Assembly: GCA_025765595.1 (NCBI GenBank)
Contig: JAIVFH010000008.1
Location: forward strand, 248,001-312,000
Direction of reading: 5' to 3'
DNA length: 64,000 bases
Source: Obelidium mucronatum
Taxonomy: Eukaryota > Chytridiomycota > Chytridiomycetes > Chytridiales > Chytriomycetaceae
In this document: one piece after another, positions 20,922-32,600 of the stretch
Layout: each line of letters opens with the position of its first letter
Position numbering within the stretch: position 1 is the stretch's first letter
Program-made: the position numbers and the translations under genes
The notes under the pieces: model-generated
The model's database searches: none
What the model saw: only the letters and a program-made list of their open reading frames with translations
Told to the model about the DNA's origin: nothing

Positions 20922-23900
20922 TTAAACGCTTGCACGTCTGAGCTGATTTTCTATATTCGATGACTTTGTCAGCCCGAAACGTTTCTCCAACGTTCCATCC
21001 TTTCTCCCACTTCCGGACAACTTCCTTTCCATAACGATATCCAATTCGATAAATATCCGGGAAGCTGTCGAAATCTCCACCATCGAAGTTGGCAACAGGG
21101 GGGCATAGGTAGAATTCTCCATTTTTAGCTCTTTGTAATCTATCCACGCTCCCAACAAATGTCAATCGATCTTGAATATCCGCAAGAAGAGGAATGCGCC
21201 CATATGGTATTGTCATTCCAGGAATAAGGCGAGCCAACATAAGCCACCACCCACTCAAAGAGTCGCCATATGTTACTGGGCTTGTGTCATAGCTGAGGCT
21301 TACATCAACCGCTATTGCAACATCCGCTCCTTTGTTTACAATTACATCGACAGGAACCAAATTCAGGATAGCCACCATCTACCAACATCTTTCCATTGTC
21401 ACACAAAGGTGGAAAATATCCAGCCAGAGACATCGACGCTCTAATATATCGCCACATATATCCCGACTGATGAACTTCCATTTTTGAGTCTGTTATATTC
21501 ACTGTGACAGCGAAGAAAGGGATCCAGCAATCTTCGATTTGTGTGTCATCGAAACACTAAAAAAAAATTTAGGAAACGAAGTACTGCGATGCTTACTTCA
21601 TACAAACCTTCCAAATCGCCAGATTCAATTCATGTCCACAAAACAAACTGGTCAAAGGATATGTAAGATCCATTAATTGCACCCACTTAGAGGACATATG
21701 CCCCGCCAATTGCTTCGCACGACCATAAATACCAATGTGGTTACTCTCGCGAGCATACAATCCACTCACAAAGCTTCCCATCGATGTTCCTCCAATCATA
21801 TCGATGGGAATTCCAGCCTCCTCGAGAGCACGCAATACGCCAACATGGGCGACTCCACGCGCGCTGCCCCCACCCAGAGCCAAACCAATAGACTTATTTA
21901 ACAATCGTCTAGCTATTCTTGCAAAATCAGAGCGAATACCGGTATGACTGTTGGTTGAAGACCGCTCTTCCTTGTGCTGAAATCGTCTTGTCGCTTTTGA
22001 ATAAAATCGTTTGAAATGCGCTTCCAGCTCGCTCAGCAAATGGTTTGATGAAGTTCTTTGTCGAAGTTTGGATTTGTGGTGAAGGTGGCTGGGGCTTGAC
22101 AATGGCATTTGTACCTATTAACAAAAAGATGAGTTCAGCATATCAAAGAAAAATAACCTCACGTGATGATGCGCATGAATCCAAAGCCGACTCTTGAGCC
22201 ATGCTGCTGTACTACCTGGAACACAGTATCGCTCATTATGCAGTAGTACCAGCTCCTTTCGCGCTGTTGTTTTCAGACTCAAAACCAGCCGCTCGTATTC
22301 TCCAATAGCCTGGGTCTTCATCCCCAAGACCCACAAGTAAAATACAATCTGCCTGTCGGATGCATCGCTGAGTCCATTGCGACCCAATCCCTCCGTCTGC
22401 AACATACAAAACCAATCTATGTGTATCCTCTTGCTCCGCCAACCAGCTCATCAGCTTCAGCTTTCCTATAGGAGAAAACACATGTTTGCCCATCTTTCCA
22501 ACAACAGCGGCATTGTTCAGCAGCGCGACCGATGCACCCACCAGCTCGAGCCCCTTGCCTTCAGCCTGTCTGCAAACTGGGCGATCGGCTACCATTGAGT
22601 TCACTGGCACGATTCCCACGGTTTTCAAGTTGTAGTTGTTTTTGGCACTCTCAACACCACTTCCCTCCGCACCGCGTCTTCTGGCACCCGATGCCGCGGC
22701 CAGCGCAGGATTCGGAGCACCTCCCCCAATCAGAGTTCCCAGCATCTCAGTCTAATTCGTTGGCGCTGCCAAATGGATTCAAGCTCGAAACATTGTTGCT
22801 CCCCATCGCCGGTATGGCAAGCCCCTGGCTCCTGGCAGCCAGCATGCGGGAGATCTGGATCGTCATTTCAGGGTACCGAATAGCCAGCGCATTAAACAGC
22901 GTCTTTGGCAAAATGGCAATTTCAGTGTCTCGAATAGCATGCACTGTTGACGGCCTGCGCGACTCTGTGAGGACTTCCAGTTCCCCAATCGACTCTCCGG
23001 GTCCGATTTCACCGTAAATCTCAAACTTTGACCGCTGTTTCACATTTTCGGGCACTTCCGTCGGAGATCTTGTTGAGACGGGAGAGTCCGTCTCATTCTG
23101 TTCGCCGATAGATCTGAGTCGGCCAGCAAGAATGATGAAAATAGAGTTGGATTGGTCTCCCTGGCGATATAGCACTTGTCCTGCGTTGACGTGACTCCAA
23201 TCGAGCGCAAAGTCTACTTGATACGCGAGGGGAGATATTTGTGTTTCCAGACGTTTTGCCAGCGTCAAGATCACGTTGGGGTGCCGCTCAACGTATTTAT
23301 CCACCGCAGCTTTAGGAAGGAATCCGACCTGGGTGTCTGTTTTGGCCTTGATGGTAACCAGGGAGGGGTGGCCTGGCGAAAGAAAATAGATGATTGGAAT
23401 CAATCATGACCAACATCGTCGACAAAACGAACCCATGACAGCGCTCAAGTATCCTGCAACGCTACCCGGCTGAATCAGAAACACGCTCTTCTTCTTTCCC
23501 TTCGCTTCGTGTTTGATACTGGCCTCAAGAATTCCATCAATAACGAACCACAATCCAGCCGACCGCTCTCCTTCCTTAACCAGAATTTCCCCTTTTATTA
23601 TTGAAATAAGTTTTACCTCTGTTGTGGGGTAGGTTGCTTTGTTTTGGCTCGTATTTGTTGTTGTCCCCCACGATGCCACAGACGAGTTGGAATCGATTTC
23701 GTCATCCAAGCCATTGTCCGAATTCAACTCAAAGTTTTGCGGCAAATACGCTTGTTGTTTAGAGAAATCGGATTCCATTTTATGCTGCGGTCCAACTCCA
23801 AGAATAAACATGATGGAAGAGAAGACGCCATCCACAATATCACTGTTATCTGATTCAGCGGGAAAATAACGAGAGCTTTCGACAGGCGGAAGAGATGGTG

Positions 23901-25342
23901 AGGATGGAGGAGAAAGAAGTTGGGCACTAGAAGTAGCTTGGACATTTCTCCGCCGTAATCCTTCGTTTCCCGACTGTGTCGACGATTCAGTCGGAGCATT
24001 TGATTCTGCTTGATTCAATAGTTTTGCTCTGGCAAGGAGCGAAGTGTCCAATGGAGAGATTCCAGGGCCCCCACTCAATCCCCGTTCTAAATTCAGAAGC
24101 TCATCCTTCAATCCCAAGTACTTTTCCAAACAATTGACTGTGACTTTCAGAAATCTGGTAACAAGTACTTGAGTAATATGGGCCAGAATTTGAGGTTTTC
24201 TATGCGAAATCGGTGGAAACGCTTGATTGAAAAGAAGACCGCGATGTTGCCGCGATTCTGAAGACTGCAGATTTCTGAAAGCTCTAGCGGGAAGAACAAG
24301 CAGTTTTGTATCAGTGAGCGCGATAGTCGTCAGTGTCGGTCGCGCGGTACTGCCTGTGAGCTTATGTTGCTTCAACGACGAATGCCTTGGTGGACACAGT
24401 TCTGGAGGAGGAGTGCCCGATATACTTGGAATCAAAAATTCATCAACAGAAGATCTTATGGATCCACAGAGAGGCGGACTTAATGCAATAGGGCTTTGCA
24501 TGGTGGTGTTGAGAGGAGGGTGACCAAACTCAGGAAGTTCAACCCCCTCAGTCAGGACAGAAAGAATCGAAAACATGCTGGAAACTACTCCTCCGCGCTT
24601 CACCTGATTTAACAAATGGTATCCACCCAAATTCATGCGTTTGGATTTTTGCGCGAATTCTCGGGATTCAATGTCTTCTTCATCGGTGGAATGGCTTTCC
24701 GAATCAGAGTCTCCTGAATCGAATCCAGTACTGTAGGCATATGCTGATGATGCTCCACTGAAGGATGTTGTTGACATTCCAACGGCTGAGTTTCCTTTGA
24801 CAAAGACACCCACTGTTCCGTCTAACACAATGCAGAAGTCAGAATCATCCGCTCCATTCTCTGTTGTAGTTGCTGTGATTACATATCCTGCTCTTACTTT
24901 TCGTGTCTAAGTGTTTTGGGTATGTATGAAAAGTTTAAGTCACTCCACTGAAAACGGGAATACCCTGTCTACGAACCACCAAATGTTTTGCCAAGTCATC
25001 CAGCACATGCCTATCCAGATACCCAAAAGCCTTTACATTCCTTAGGACATCAACGAGGTCACTGTAGTGCTTGCCGTGGTGGTGATGGTGGTGGTGGTGC
25101 TGGAATTCACTCTCATCCTCATCAACAGCCAAATTCAAGCGCAAGTCAAACGGAGCCTCATCGTACTTTGCATTGGGAAGCGGCTGCACTGGCGGGAGTC
25201 TTGTGTACTTTGTCAAGACAACAAAGCGGATGAAAAACAAGAGCGAAACGGCAGAAACGGCAATACCGAGCCCTACGAGAACAAACGGGACAGTTACGGT
25301 GATGGTCTGTGCTTCTGCGTCAGTTTGCAGCTGGACTGCCAT
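20922..25342 (-). pseudogene. NTE1: NTE1 lysophospholipase, copy B (several frameshifts)
   Basis: Same architecture as copy A on the opposite strand. The likely start is MAVQLQTDAEAQ at 25342, with an N-terminal anchor and an eight-residue histidine run where copy A has HRHHRH. A 474-codon frame covers cNMP-like domains 1-2 and the linker (24828-23404). The patatin domain has GLALGGGSARG, GTSMG and DGGY. The second oxyanion glycine is Ser here, a difference from copy A. Frame breaks are one-base gains near 22757 (LD then TGA), 22310, 21370 (inside the DGGY region) and 21015, where removing one A restores KDGTLEKRFGLTK up to a stop at 20922. The linker and patatin segments are much more diverged from copy A than the rest. 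Confidence 0.85.
22150..23575. repeat. Near-identical inverted repeat arm (partner 18045-19475)
   Basis: Reverse-complement partner of the tract in NTE1 copy A. Similarity falls off abruptly in the intron at about 22,150 and in the linker at about 23,580. Confidence 0.9.
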
Positions 25343-25699
25343 TTGGTTGTTTGGGTTGGGTAGTAGGGGGTACGACTGGTTGGAAATGAGATATTTCAAC
25401 AATGGCCATTGGTTAAATCTGTACCGTGGACTTGGATAACTCCTTTACTATCCAAATCCTTCATCGGATTGAGTGATGCGATTCAAATTATCGGCACAGC
25501 GGCAAAGCCAGCAGTGATCAACCCTGGACTCCTGGAGACATCATTCTAACAGCAACTTAAGCGTGAGATATCGCCCGATAACCCTACAGTAGATGCGACT
25601 GGCGCTTTTTCTTCCAAAAGCGTTGTTGATTTGACTATATTTAGGCATCAAGCCCCACGCGGTTTTTAATCAAGTTAATATTTGAATTTTTCCCTAAAC
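25343..25699. other. Intergenic, divergent promoter region
   Basis: About 360 bp between the starts of NTE1 copy B and the flavin monooxygenase. No repeat or further coding signal is seen. Confidence 0.5.
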
Positions 25700-27177
25700 A
25701 TGAAGGCCATCGTAATTGGTTCCGGACCTGTCGGTTTGAGTACAGCATTCGGTTTGAAGAAGCAAGGATTCGAGGTCGCTGTCTACGACCGGTTTACTGT
25801 GGACAGTGCAGTGTCCGAAGCAAGACAACAGGTCAAAGTGATGTTCGGAGAGACTCAAGGAGGCGCTGTCTCACTTTATCAGAATGGAATGGCTGCTCTT
25901 CAAAATTTGGGTCTACTGGAGAGTGTGAGTTGGTCACAGTGTCTTGATCGTTGTGGGTCCTTTTAACTTCTCGCCCTCTCTTCAGGTTCTTGAAAGTCCA
26001 CACATAGAAGTATCTGACTTTACAATGTGTAAAATGGTACTCGAGCTTTGAGTATCCGCATGTACGACGACGCCTATGATTGACTGTTCTCTTTCAATGA
26101 CACAGGACGGATCCGACCCAATTCCTCACTACTACAATGCTGGAAAGCCTTCCATTCAAATTCTTCGAAGTGATGTTCACACTCCGATCATGAAGGCTTG
26201 CAATTTCGGTGAGATTTGTTGAAGTGTGGTTCAACTTATTGTCAATTAATGAACTCACCTCAGCTGGAATTCGCACATTCCTCTCCAAAAAGCTCGTTGG
26301 TTTGGAACAGTCGAAAGATTCGGTTCTTGTAAGGTTTGAGGACGGAACTGTCGATACGGCTGATTTTGTGATTGGCGCAGACGGTATTCACTCAGTGACT
26401 CGACAATTAATATTTCCTGAAGCGCCAAAGCCAACTCTTTGGTGTATGGGGTACATTGGTGTGTTCTCCCGGGACACTGTCGTTGGAGGAGACACTCTTG
26501 GGTTCAATAAGGATATGAAGATCTACAGTGACCCATTGACAGGAAACATGGTGTTTTGTGGGCATTGCAGCGACAAATATGGAGCGTATTTCATTCTTCA
26601 GGTGAACGAGGAGGGTAAAGAAAAGGCTCATTTGGATTCCTCTTGGAGACCATATTCGGACCTTCCAAAGGAGTCCACCAAGCTGGCTGGTGTTCTTGAA
26701 AGTTGGGGACTGCCTGAGAACGTGGTGGCTGTCGTTCGTCACTCTCTTCGAATAACCCCTGTTGCTATTTACGATCTTCCAAACCTTCCAACATTTCACA
26801 AAGGTCGCGTTTTGCTAGTTGGAGATGCAGCCCATGGTACTGTTCCAGCAAGTGGACAAGGACTATGCTCTGGACTTGAGGATGCAGCTGCCCTGATGGA
26901 CCTTTTCCAGGCGTTCTCCCCAAACCAATACGAAACTGTCTTCAAATTGTTTGACAAGGCAAGAATTCCTCGCATAAAGAAGATTTACGCATCTGCACGA
27001 GACGTAGCTGCTCGCATGAAGGCCGGTACTCCGTTGAAAGCCGCGATTGGACGTTTCATGATGCGAGCCGTGTTTGGAATTTTGTCACATATTGGCCGAG
27101 CTGATGAAATTGTGAATTACAATTATCGCACTGATGTTGAAAAGGTGTTGAGTGAGTATACTGCTGCCACCAAGTAG
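25700..27177 (+). CDS. FAD-dependent monooxygenase
   Basis: Four exons (25700-25924, 25986-26036, 26106-26208, 26264-27177) join to 430 residues. The three flavin signatures of class A aromatic hydroxylases are present: dinucleotide-binding GSGPVGLSTAFGL at residue 8, the DG motif FVIGADGIHSVTR near 160, and the GD motif LLVGDAAHGTVPASGQGL near 310. Enzymes of this kind hydroxylate aromatic or other small molecules using NAD(P)H and O2. The substrate cannot be told from sequence, and no secondary-metabolite cluster is visible around it. There is no signal peptide. The C-terminus is basic and lacks a clear membrane segment. Confidence 0.9.
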
Positions 27178-27334
27178 CAATTTTCAAACATTGCAATAAA
27201 ATGCTTCGTTGTTAGTTATTTGTTGACACGCTATCGCTGCTATTCTTGCTGCTGGTGCTGCGTTGACAGTTGTCGGCTTGTGAAGGGCATTTCCAAAAAT
27301 CTCCGAGCAGGCACGTTTTCTTTGCCTCACCGAA

Positions 27335-29337
27335 ATGATTCCAAAAATGGACGCTTTTCGCAGCAACGCAACACAGACGCAATTCTTGCATTTGACCGAT
27401 TTGCACGTTGATCCGCTGTACTCGGCGCGGGCAGGCCCAGGCTCAAACTGCCACATGCGGCTGGGGCGCTCGCTGTTTGTCAAGAACCCGCTGCCTGTGT
27501 TTGGCCTGGCTGACTCAGGCTGCGATGCGCCAGTGACGCTGATTGAACATACGCTGAGAGTCCTGGACACGAAAGACGTGGATTTTATTCTGTGGACTGG
27601 GGACTCGTCCCGCCACGACAGAGATAACAACAGGAGAAAGCAGCGTCTCGAAACCTACGAACACAATCGCATCGCTGTGGAGCTCTATACGAAATACATC
27701 GATGTTTCCCGTGCTCCTGTGATTCCCACCATCGGCAACTGGGACGTGTTCCCTGTTTCAGCTCTTGGTTGCAGTGAAGGGGATCCGCAGCTTTCCAACC
27801 TGTGGAGTGTGTGGGAGCCCCTTTTTCCGCAAGGCGATCCTATAACAGAGACTGCAAAGTCGGATTTTCTGAAGGGTGGATTTTTTAAGCGACCTGTTTT
27901 GGATGGGATGGTCTCGATCCTAAGTTTGAACACTTTGTCTTTTTTCAATGAGAATCCATTGGTGTCCGATTGTGCAAAGTTCGATCTCAGAGATTCAATA
28001 GAAAATCGTCCTTGGAATCCTATGCATGTTGCTGATTATCAGATGATTTGGACAGAAAACTTATTGAAGGAAGCGCGGAGGGATGGAACCCGAGTTATTC
28101 TTCAAGGACATGTCAGTCCTATGGGAAATGCCGTTCAATTGTGGAAGCAAGAGTGCTTTGAATGGTATGTTTACTTGGCCGGCGAATATTCAGATGTTAT
28201 TCTGTGAGTGTCCTATTTTAACAGCTTGAAAATACCGCGACCTTTATTGATATGCATCTGATTATTGCAGAGGCCACTATTTCGGACACATCAATCGGGA
28301 TTTAGTTCACATAGTATCAGTTTAGTAGTGCTTTGTTTTGTTCTGTTTTAGATTTTGGCTGACTTTCCATTTTTCAAGCAACGGCACCCACTATCGAACC
28401 ACAAATCCAAAGAGAAGAAAAAGAACAAGAAGCAAATCGATCCTCTATCTTCATCCCAACTTAAAAATGAACCATCTGCTTCATCATCCACATACAATAT
28501 CTCCTCAACAAAACCCCACCAAATCAACCCATTCCGTCTCACAACCCTCGTTCCCAACATTATAAAATCTTTTGACTTGAAGAACTACAAAATCATGGCC
28601 GCCATGTTCACTGGAAGCTCCATTGTCCCGGTTTATAACCCAGGATACCGAATCGGAACACTCACCTTCCAACCAATGCCCGCCCTACCCCCGTCCTCGA
28701 ACTCATCATCTTTTTTGCGTCCCGCCAACTTCACAAGAGCTGAACAAGCGGCGACACAAAGCAAACCCCCCAGTGACAGCAACAACGGATGGACAGTCTC
28801 TCTAACCAAACACACAACAATGTATCTGGACATTGCGAAAGCCAACAAGAAAGCAATGACAGAACCAGACATGGAATTGGAATATATTCCCGAGTTGCGA
28901 CACAATGCTGGACTATGGAATGCCTGATTTGAGTGGCGAGAGTTTGGAAGAGTGGTTAGCTCTCATGCAAAGCGCATTCCCAAAATCTGTTGGCAAGGGT
29001 GGGAAAAATCCAGAAGGTGCAAAGTTATTGAGAAAGTATACAAAATGCATTGAAACTAGTTTGGGTGTGCGGTGGGATAATGTCACTCGGGAGCCTGTGG
29101 ATGTGGGGATGGATGACAGGTGGGGAGTGGATTCGTGAAGATCTTGTGGTAGATGGTGTGGTTGTATTGGGCTTGTTAACAGTGGTGGCTCTATGGTTTG
29201 CTGTTGTGTTGTGGGTTTATTGGCGGCGAAGAGCTGGCAAAGCCTATTGGTTTATGTGTTTTGGGCGAGATGTGACGGCGAAACAAGGCCACTGCTTGGA
29301 TGAGAATTGGATGGACTATTTCCGTATTCGCGTTTGA
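27335..29337 (+). pseudogene. PPN1: PPN1-like endopolyphosphatase / acid-sphingomyelinase-like phosphodiesterase, two frameshifts
   Basis: Exons 27335-28203, 28271-28313 and 28352 onward. Metallophosphatase motifs are FLHLTDLHVDPLY, FILWTGDSSRHD, PTIGNWDVFP, ILQGHVSP and GHYFGHINRD (PPN1 usually GNND). The C-terminal part matches the family too: SIVPVYNPGYRIGTLTF, YLDIAKANKKAM, MELEYI and YGMPDLSGESLEEW. A terminal membrane segment (VVVLGLLTVVALWFAVVLWV) follows. The reading frame shifts by one near 28893 (IPE then DTMLDYGMP) and again near 29125. Each shift is explained by one extra base, and no splice signals are available to remove them. The yeast enzyme shortens vacuolar polyphosphate. 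No N-terminal anchor is seen, so the true start may lie upstream. Confidence 0.75.
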
Positions 29338-29648
29338 TTGCATTTTTCGATAAAAGCATTAAGATAATGAGAATAGCCAGGTTTCTATCTCTTTGAAGGG
29401 ACGGTTGCTATTTTTATCAAAAGGAGTTAAATATTAATAAAACCCCAAAGATCACCAGTGGATAGGCTCCGTTTGGTGTATATGGGTTTTGGATTATGAA
29501 AGCAAACAGTAGCTTAAATAATTATATGGATCAAAGAAGAGGAATTTAATAATTAATAAACAGCTGTTATCGTTCTCTTCCTTTCTGTTTGCTTTGTCAG
29601 AGAAAATGCTGGCAGCTCAAGGAAACTAGAAACAGACATTGAAACCTA
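29338..29648. other. Convergent intergenic region
   Basis: AT-rich sequence between the 3' ends of the PPN1-like gene and KNTC1. Several AATAAA-like signals on both strands and nothing else recognisable. Confidence 0.5.
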
Positions 29649-32600
29649 TTAAAATACACTTTCGGCCTCTTGAACACGCGCTACAATCTCATCTGCTTCC
29701 TTCTCTCGTCCCCTGCTCCGCAATTCACCAACTAATGCATCTGTCTCGCCAATCGCCATCAAATACTGCAAAAATTTGTGCCCCTCAAGCGCATTTTTTT
29801 CGAATACAGAATAGTCCCGTCTGTGATGGATTGAAGCGTAAACTTGAACACGCAAATATTCAATTCCACCGATGGCTCCTGCTACTTCATCTTCAGAAGG
29901 CTGAGATAAAGCATTGAGAAGACAGAGAGAAGGCGCAGAGATGGTCACTTGCTATATCAAGTTTAGATTGGCGTTTCTTCAAACAACAAGCTGAGTCTGA
30001 CCTTCAAACCCGCAAAAACCGCTTCGTGTGGTGGAAAGAAACTCAATCCCTTCAATATCAAATAAGTCGTTTTTTCAATATCCGATTCATTGTTAGCGTT
30101 TCCCTGGTCATTGCCGAACTTAAGGATACAGATCTTTTCAACCAATCCAACAATATCCAAATCATAGGCGAACGGACACTTTTGAATTAGAACTAGCATC
30201 CTCTCATACAGAGCTGGCTTTAAAGTTAAAATACAAGAACCTTCATTCACATAACATACCTTGGTCCTTTTTATCTGAAACTTCGTCCAGGCAAAGAATC
30301 AGCATTCGATTCCAGATAGCAGGCAAAAATGTCATTTGAGCCAGTTCAGGAACCGCCGCGACAGACTCGATGATTCCCGCCAAGTATCGGACCTGTGGGT
30401 GGTGAAGGTTGAGATAATGAAGGTCTGCATTCAACAGACTCAACTGCTCCAAGCTTGACCAAACGCTTCAGCGCGTTCTCCCACAGAGTCAAGTCCAAGA
30501 TTCCGTAATCGAGCGATAGATTGCAAATCAGTTGGACAACTTTCGGCTCTCCTCCATGATTTAACCAAAGACTTCTTGCTAGGGACTCTTTATCACAATC
30601 TTGAAACTCCTTGATGCTTTGAACAATCCGAAGCTCCTCAAAATCAATCAAATATAGTAGCATTTGCATATATCCACGAATCTCATCATAGCTTTTCCCA
30701 GCTTCTTCAAAGTCTTCAGGACCAGCCAGCTGAAATAGGAGGCTCAAGGAACGGATTCGATGCAGCGTTTGAATTTTTGACGTTGGATTGTACGCTCCCA
30801 TTAAAAAGAATTGCATTCCCAGTTGCACAGGAACGGATCTTGCAATGTAGAGGAGCTGGAGCTGAAGAGCCCGCTCATGATCCGAATTCAACAAATTATT
30901 GATCTAAGACGGGGTGTCAGCAACAATGTTTCCGCATCGCAATACTCTGAAGTTGCTGACCTGAACTCGCATCGAAGGCAAATACAAGTCCTTCTCTTCG
31001 GATGTTACAATTGCATCTTGAAGTAATCCGGTCTTCGTAATGAAACGTTTAAGGCGTTATTTGCAGCAAAGAAAGATAAAACCTACCTGAAGCAATCGAT
31101 TCCGGATAGACTCAACATTGAGTCCATAACGCTCCCCAATTTCATCAACGATACTGTGTAAATCCAAAGCTCCTATCCGCCGACCGAAAATTAAATTTAA
31201 AATTTAACATACCAATTTCAAATACCGTCACTAGTTAGAGCGTCTTTGCTCTTTGTTCTGTAAAGCTCTTCAACAAGCTGCTCAGGATATCCACTCCACT
31301 CAGAATATTCATCAAGTCCATGGCACTCCAGTTGATAATCAGTTTCTGCCGCGACCAATGCAAAAGCTATCGATTCATGGTACTGATTGAATTTCTCTAT
31401 TTGATCGGCTGGAGTAGTTTCGTTCATGGACTAACGAAATATGGACAGGTGTCAGAACAGGAAGTTGACTCAAAATAAAACTTCACCTCAACTAGGCGCT
31501 TGCTTAACACAAGCGCTTGTTTGAATGCGGAAATGCGATCAAGTCCCGTAGAATATGCCTCCGCCACAAGGACGGCTTTCTTTGCCGCTGCGCGAGTGTC
31601 CTGCATTTTCGTCAAGAATGTTTTTACATCGGCGAAAGGTATTGGGGCTTGGCGGGTTGGTTGGTCGGAAGTCTAATTGTGCCATTTGGTGAACACTATC
31701 AGACGCACACCTGAGCTTACCAGTCGAGCAATAAAGCCTTCTACAACAGACCCGTAAAAATCATCTGCCAAAATATTAAGTGGTACAGATAGAGGGAGAA
31801 GCCTGGATACAGTTGACTCATGAATTTCTGGTTGAATACATTTCCACCCGGTTTTAATGACGCTGTGAAACGGAAGACATGTTGCGCTCATTGGGTAAAT
31901 CTGAAAAACTTGAATCAGTTCATAGTTGGAATGCAAATTACAAAACCTTTGTTCCTTGAAGATTTCTCACTTGATGCATGCCTAATAAACCAAATATCCG
32001 TAAGATGGAGACGAAAAAAGACAACACCCCATGATAACCTTTTATAGCCTCGAATTCAGCTGCATTCGGCGGTATTCTTCTGGTATAGTTGCTTAGAATT
32101 TCAAGAACTCGAAGTCCCTTTCGTGCATCCTGGTCTTCGGAGTCGAGTCGCAAGATTTGATTGTACACAAACGAAACCCTCTCATAGTCATATGGTGAAC
32201 AACCAGCTACCACTTGATTCAAAAGTGAAATCATTAGTGGCTTATTGGCTATGTCGTCAATTATCCCTGCCACTCGATATTTGTATTCCTGACTGTCTGA
32301 ATCATTGAGTAAAAGCTGCTTCACGTACTCAAAGATAACGAAATCATCTGTTGTGGTTATCACTAATCGTTCCATGAAGATTATGCCGACAAACCTTCGA
32401 TTTTGTAAGTTCTTGCAAATTCCAATGCTGTCAATATGTCCATCCCAGTTTTATTGAGGAGCATTGGAATCACGGTTCTCTGGTAATCGGAGTTTGAATT
32501 ATTCTTGAACATGTCCGTTTCGACTGGAATATCTGGGATCAGTCGTTAGCGATTATCTCTCTGAATTATTTATCTTAACTCAAAAGATTGAATTGGTGCC

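Noticed and set aside
15675..25342. Inverted NTE1 pair as two haplotypes joined by misassembly
   Set aside because: The linkers and patatin domains differ far more than alleles would, while other parts are nearly identical. A true duplication with conversion fits better, although read support is needed.
28550..28927. Separate gene starting at 28595 (MAAMFTGSSIVPVYNPG) with a TATA-like TTATAAAATC upstream
   Set aside because: SIVPVYNPGYRI and the following residues are the conserved C-terminal part of PPN1/acid-sphingomyelinase proteins, and splice sites join this frame to the upstream exons. The TATA-like match lies inside that exon.
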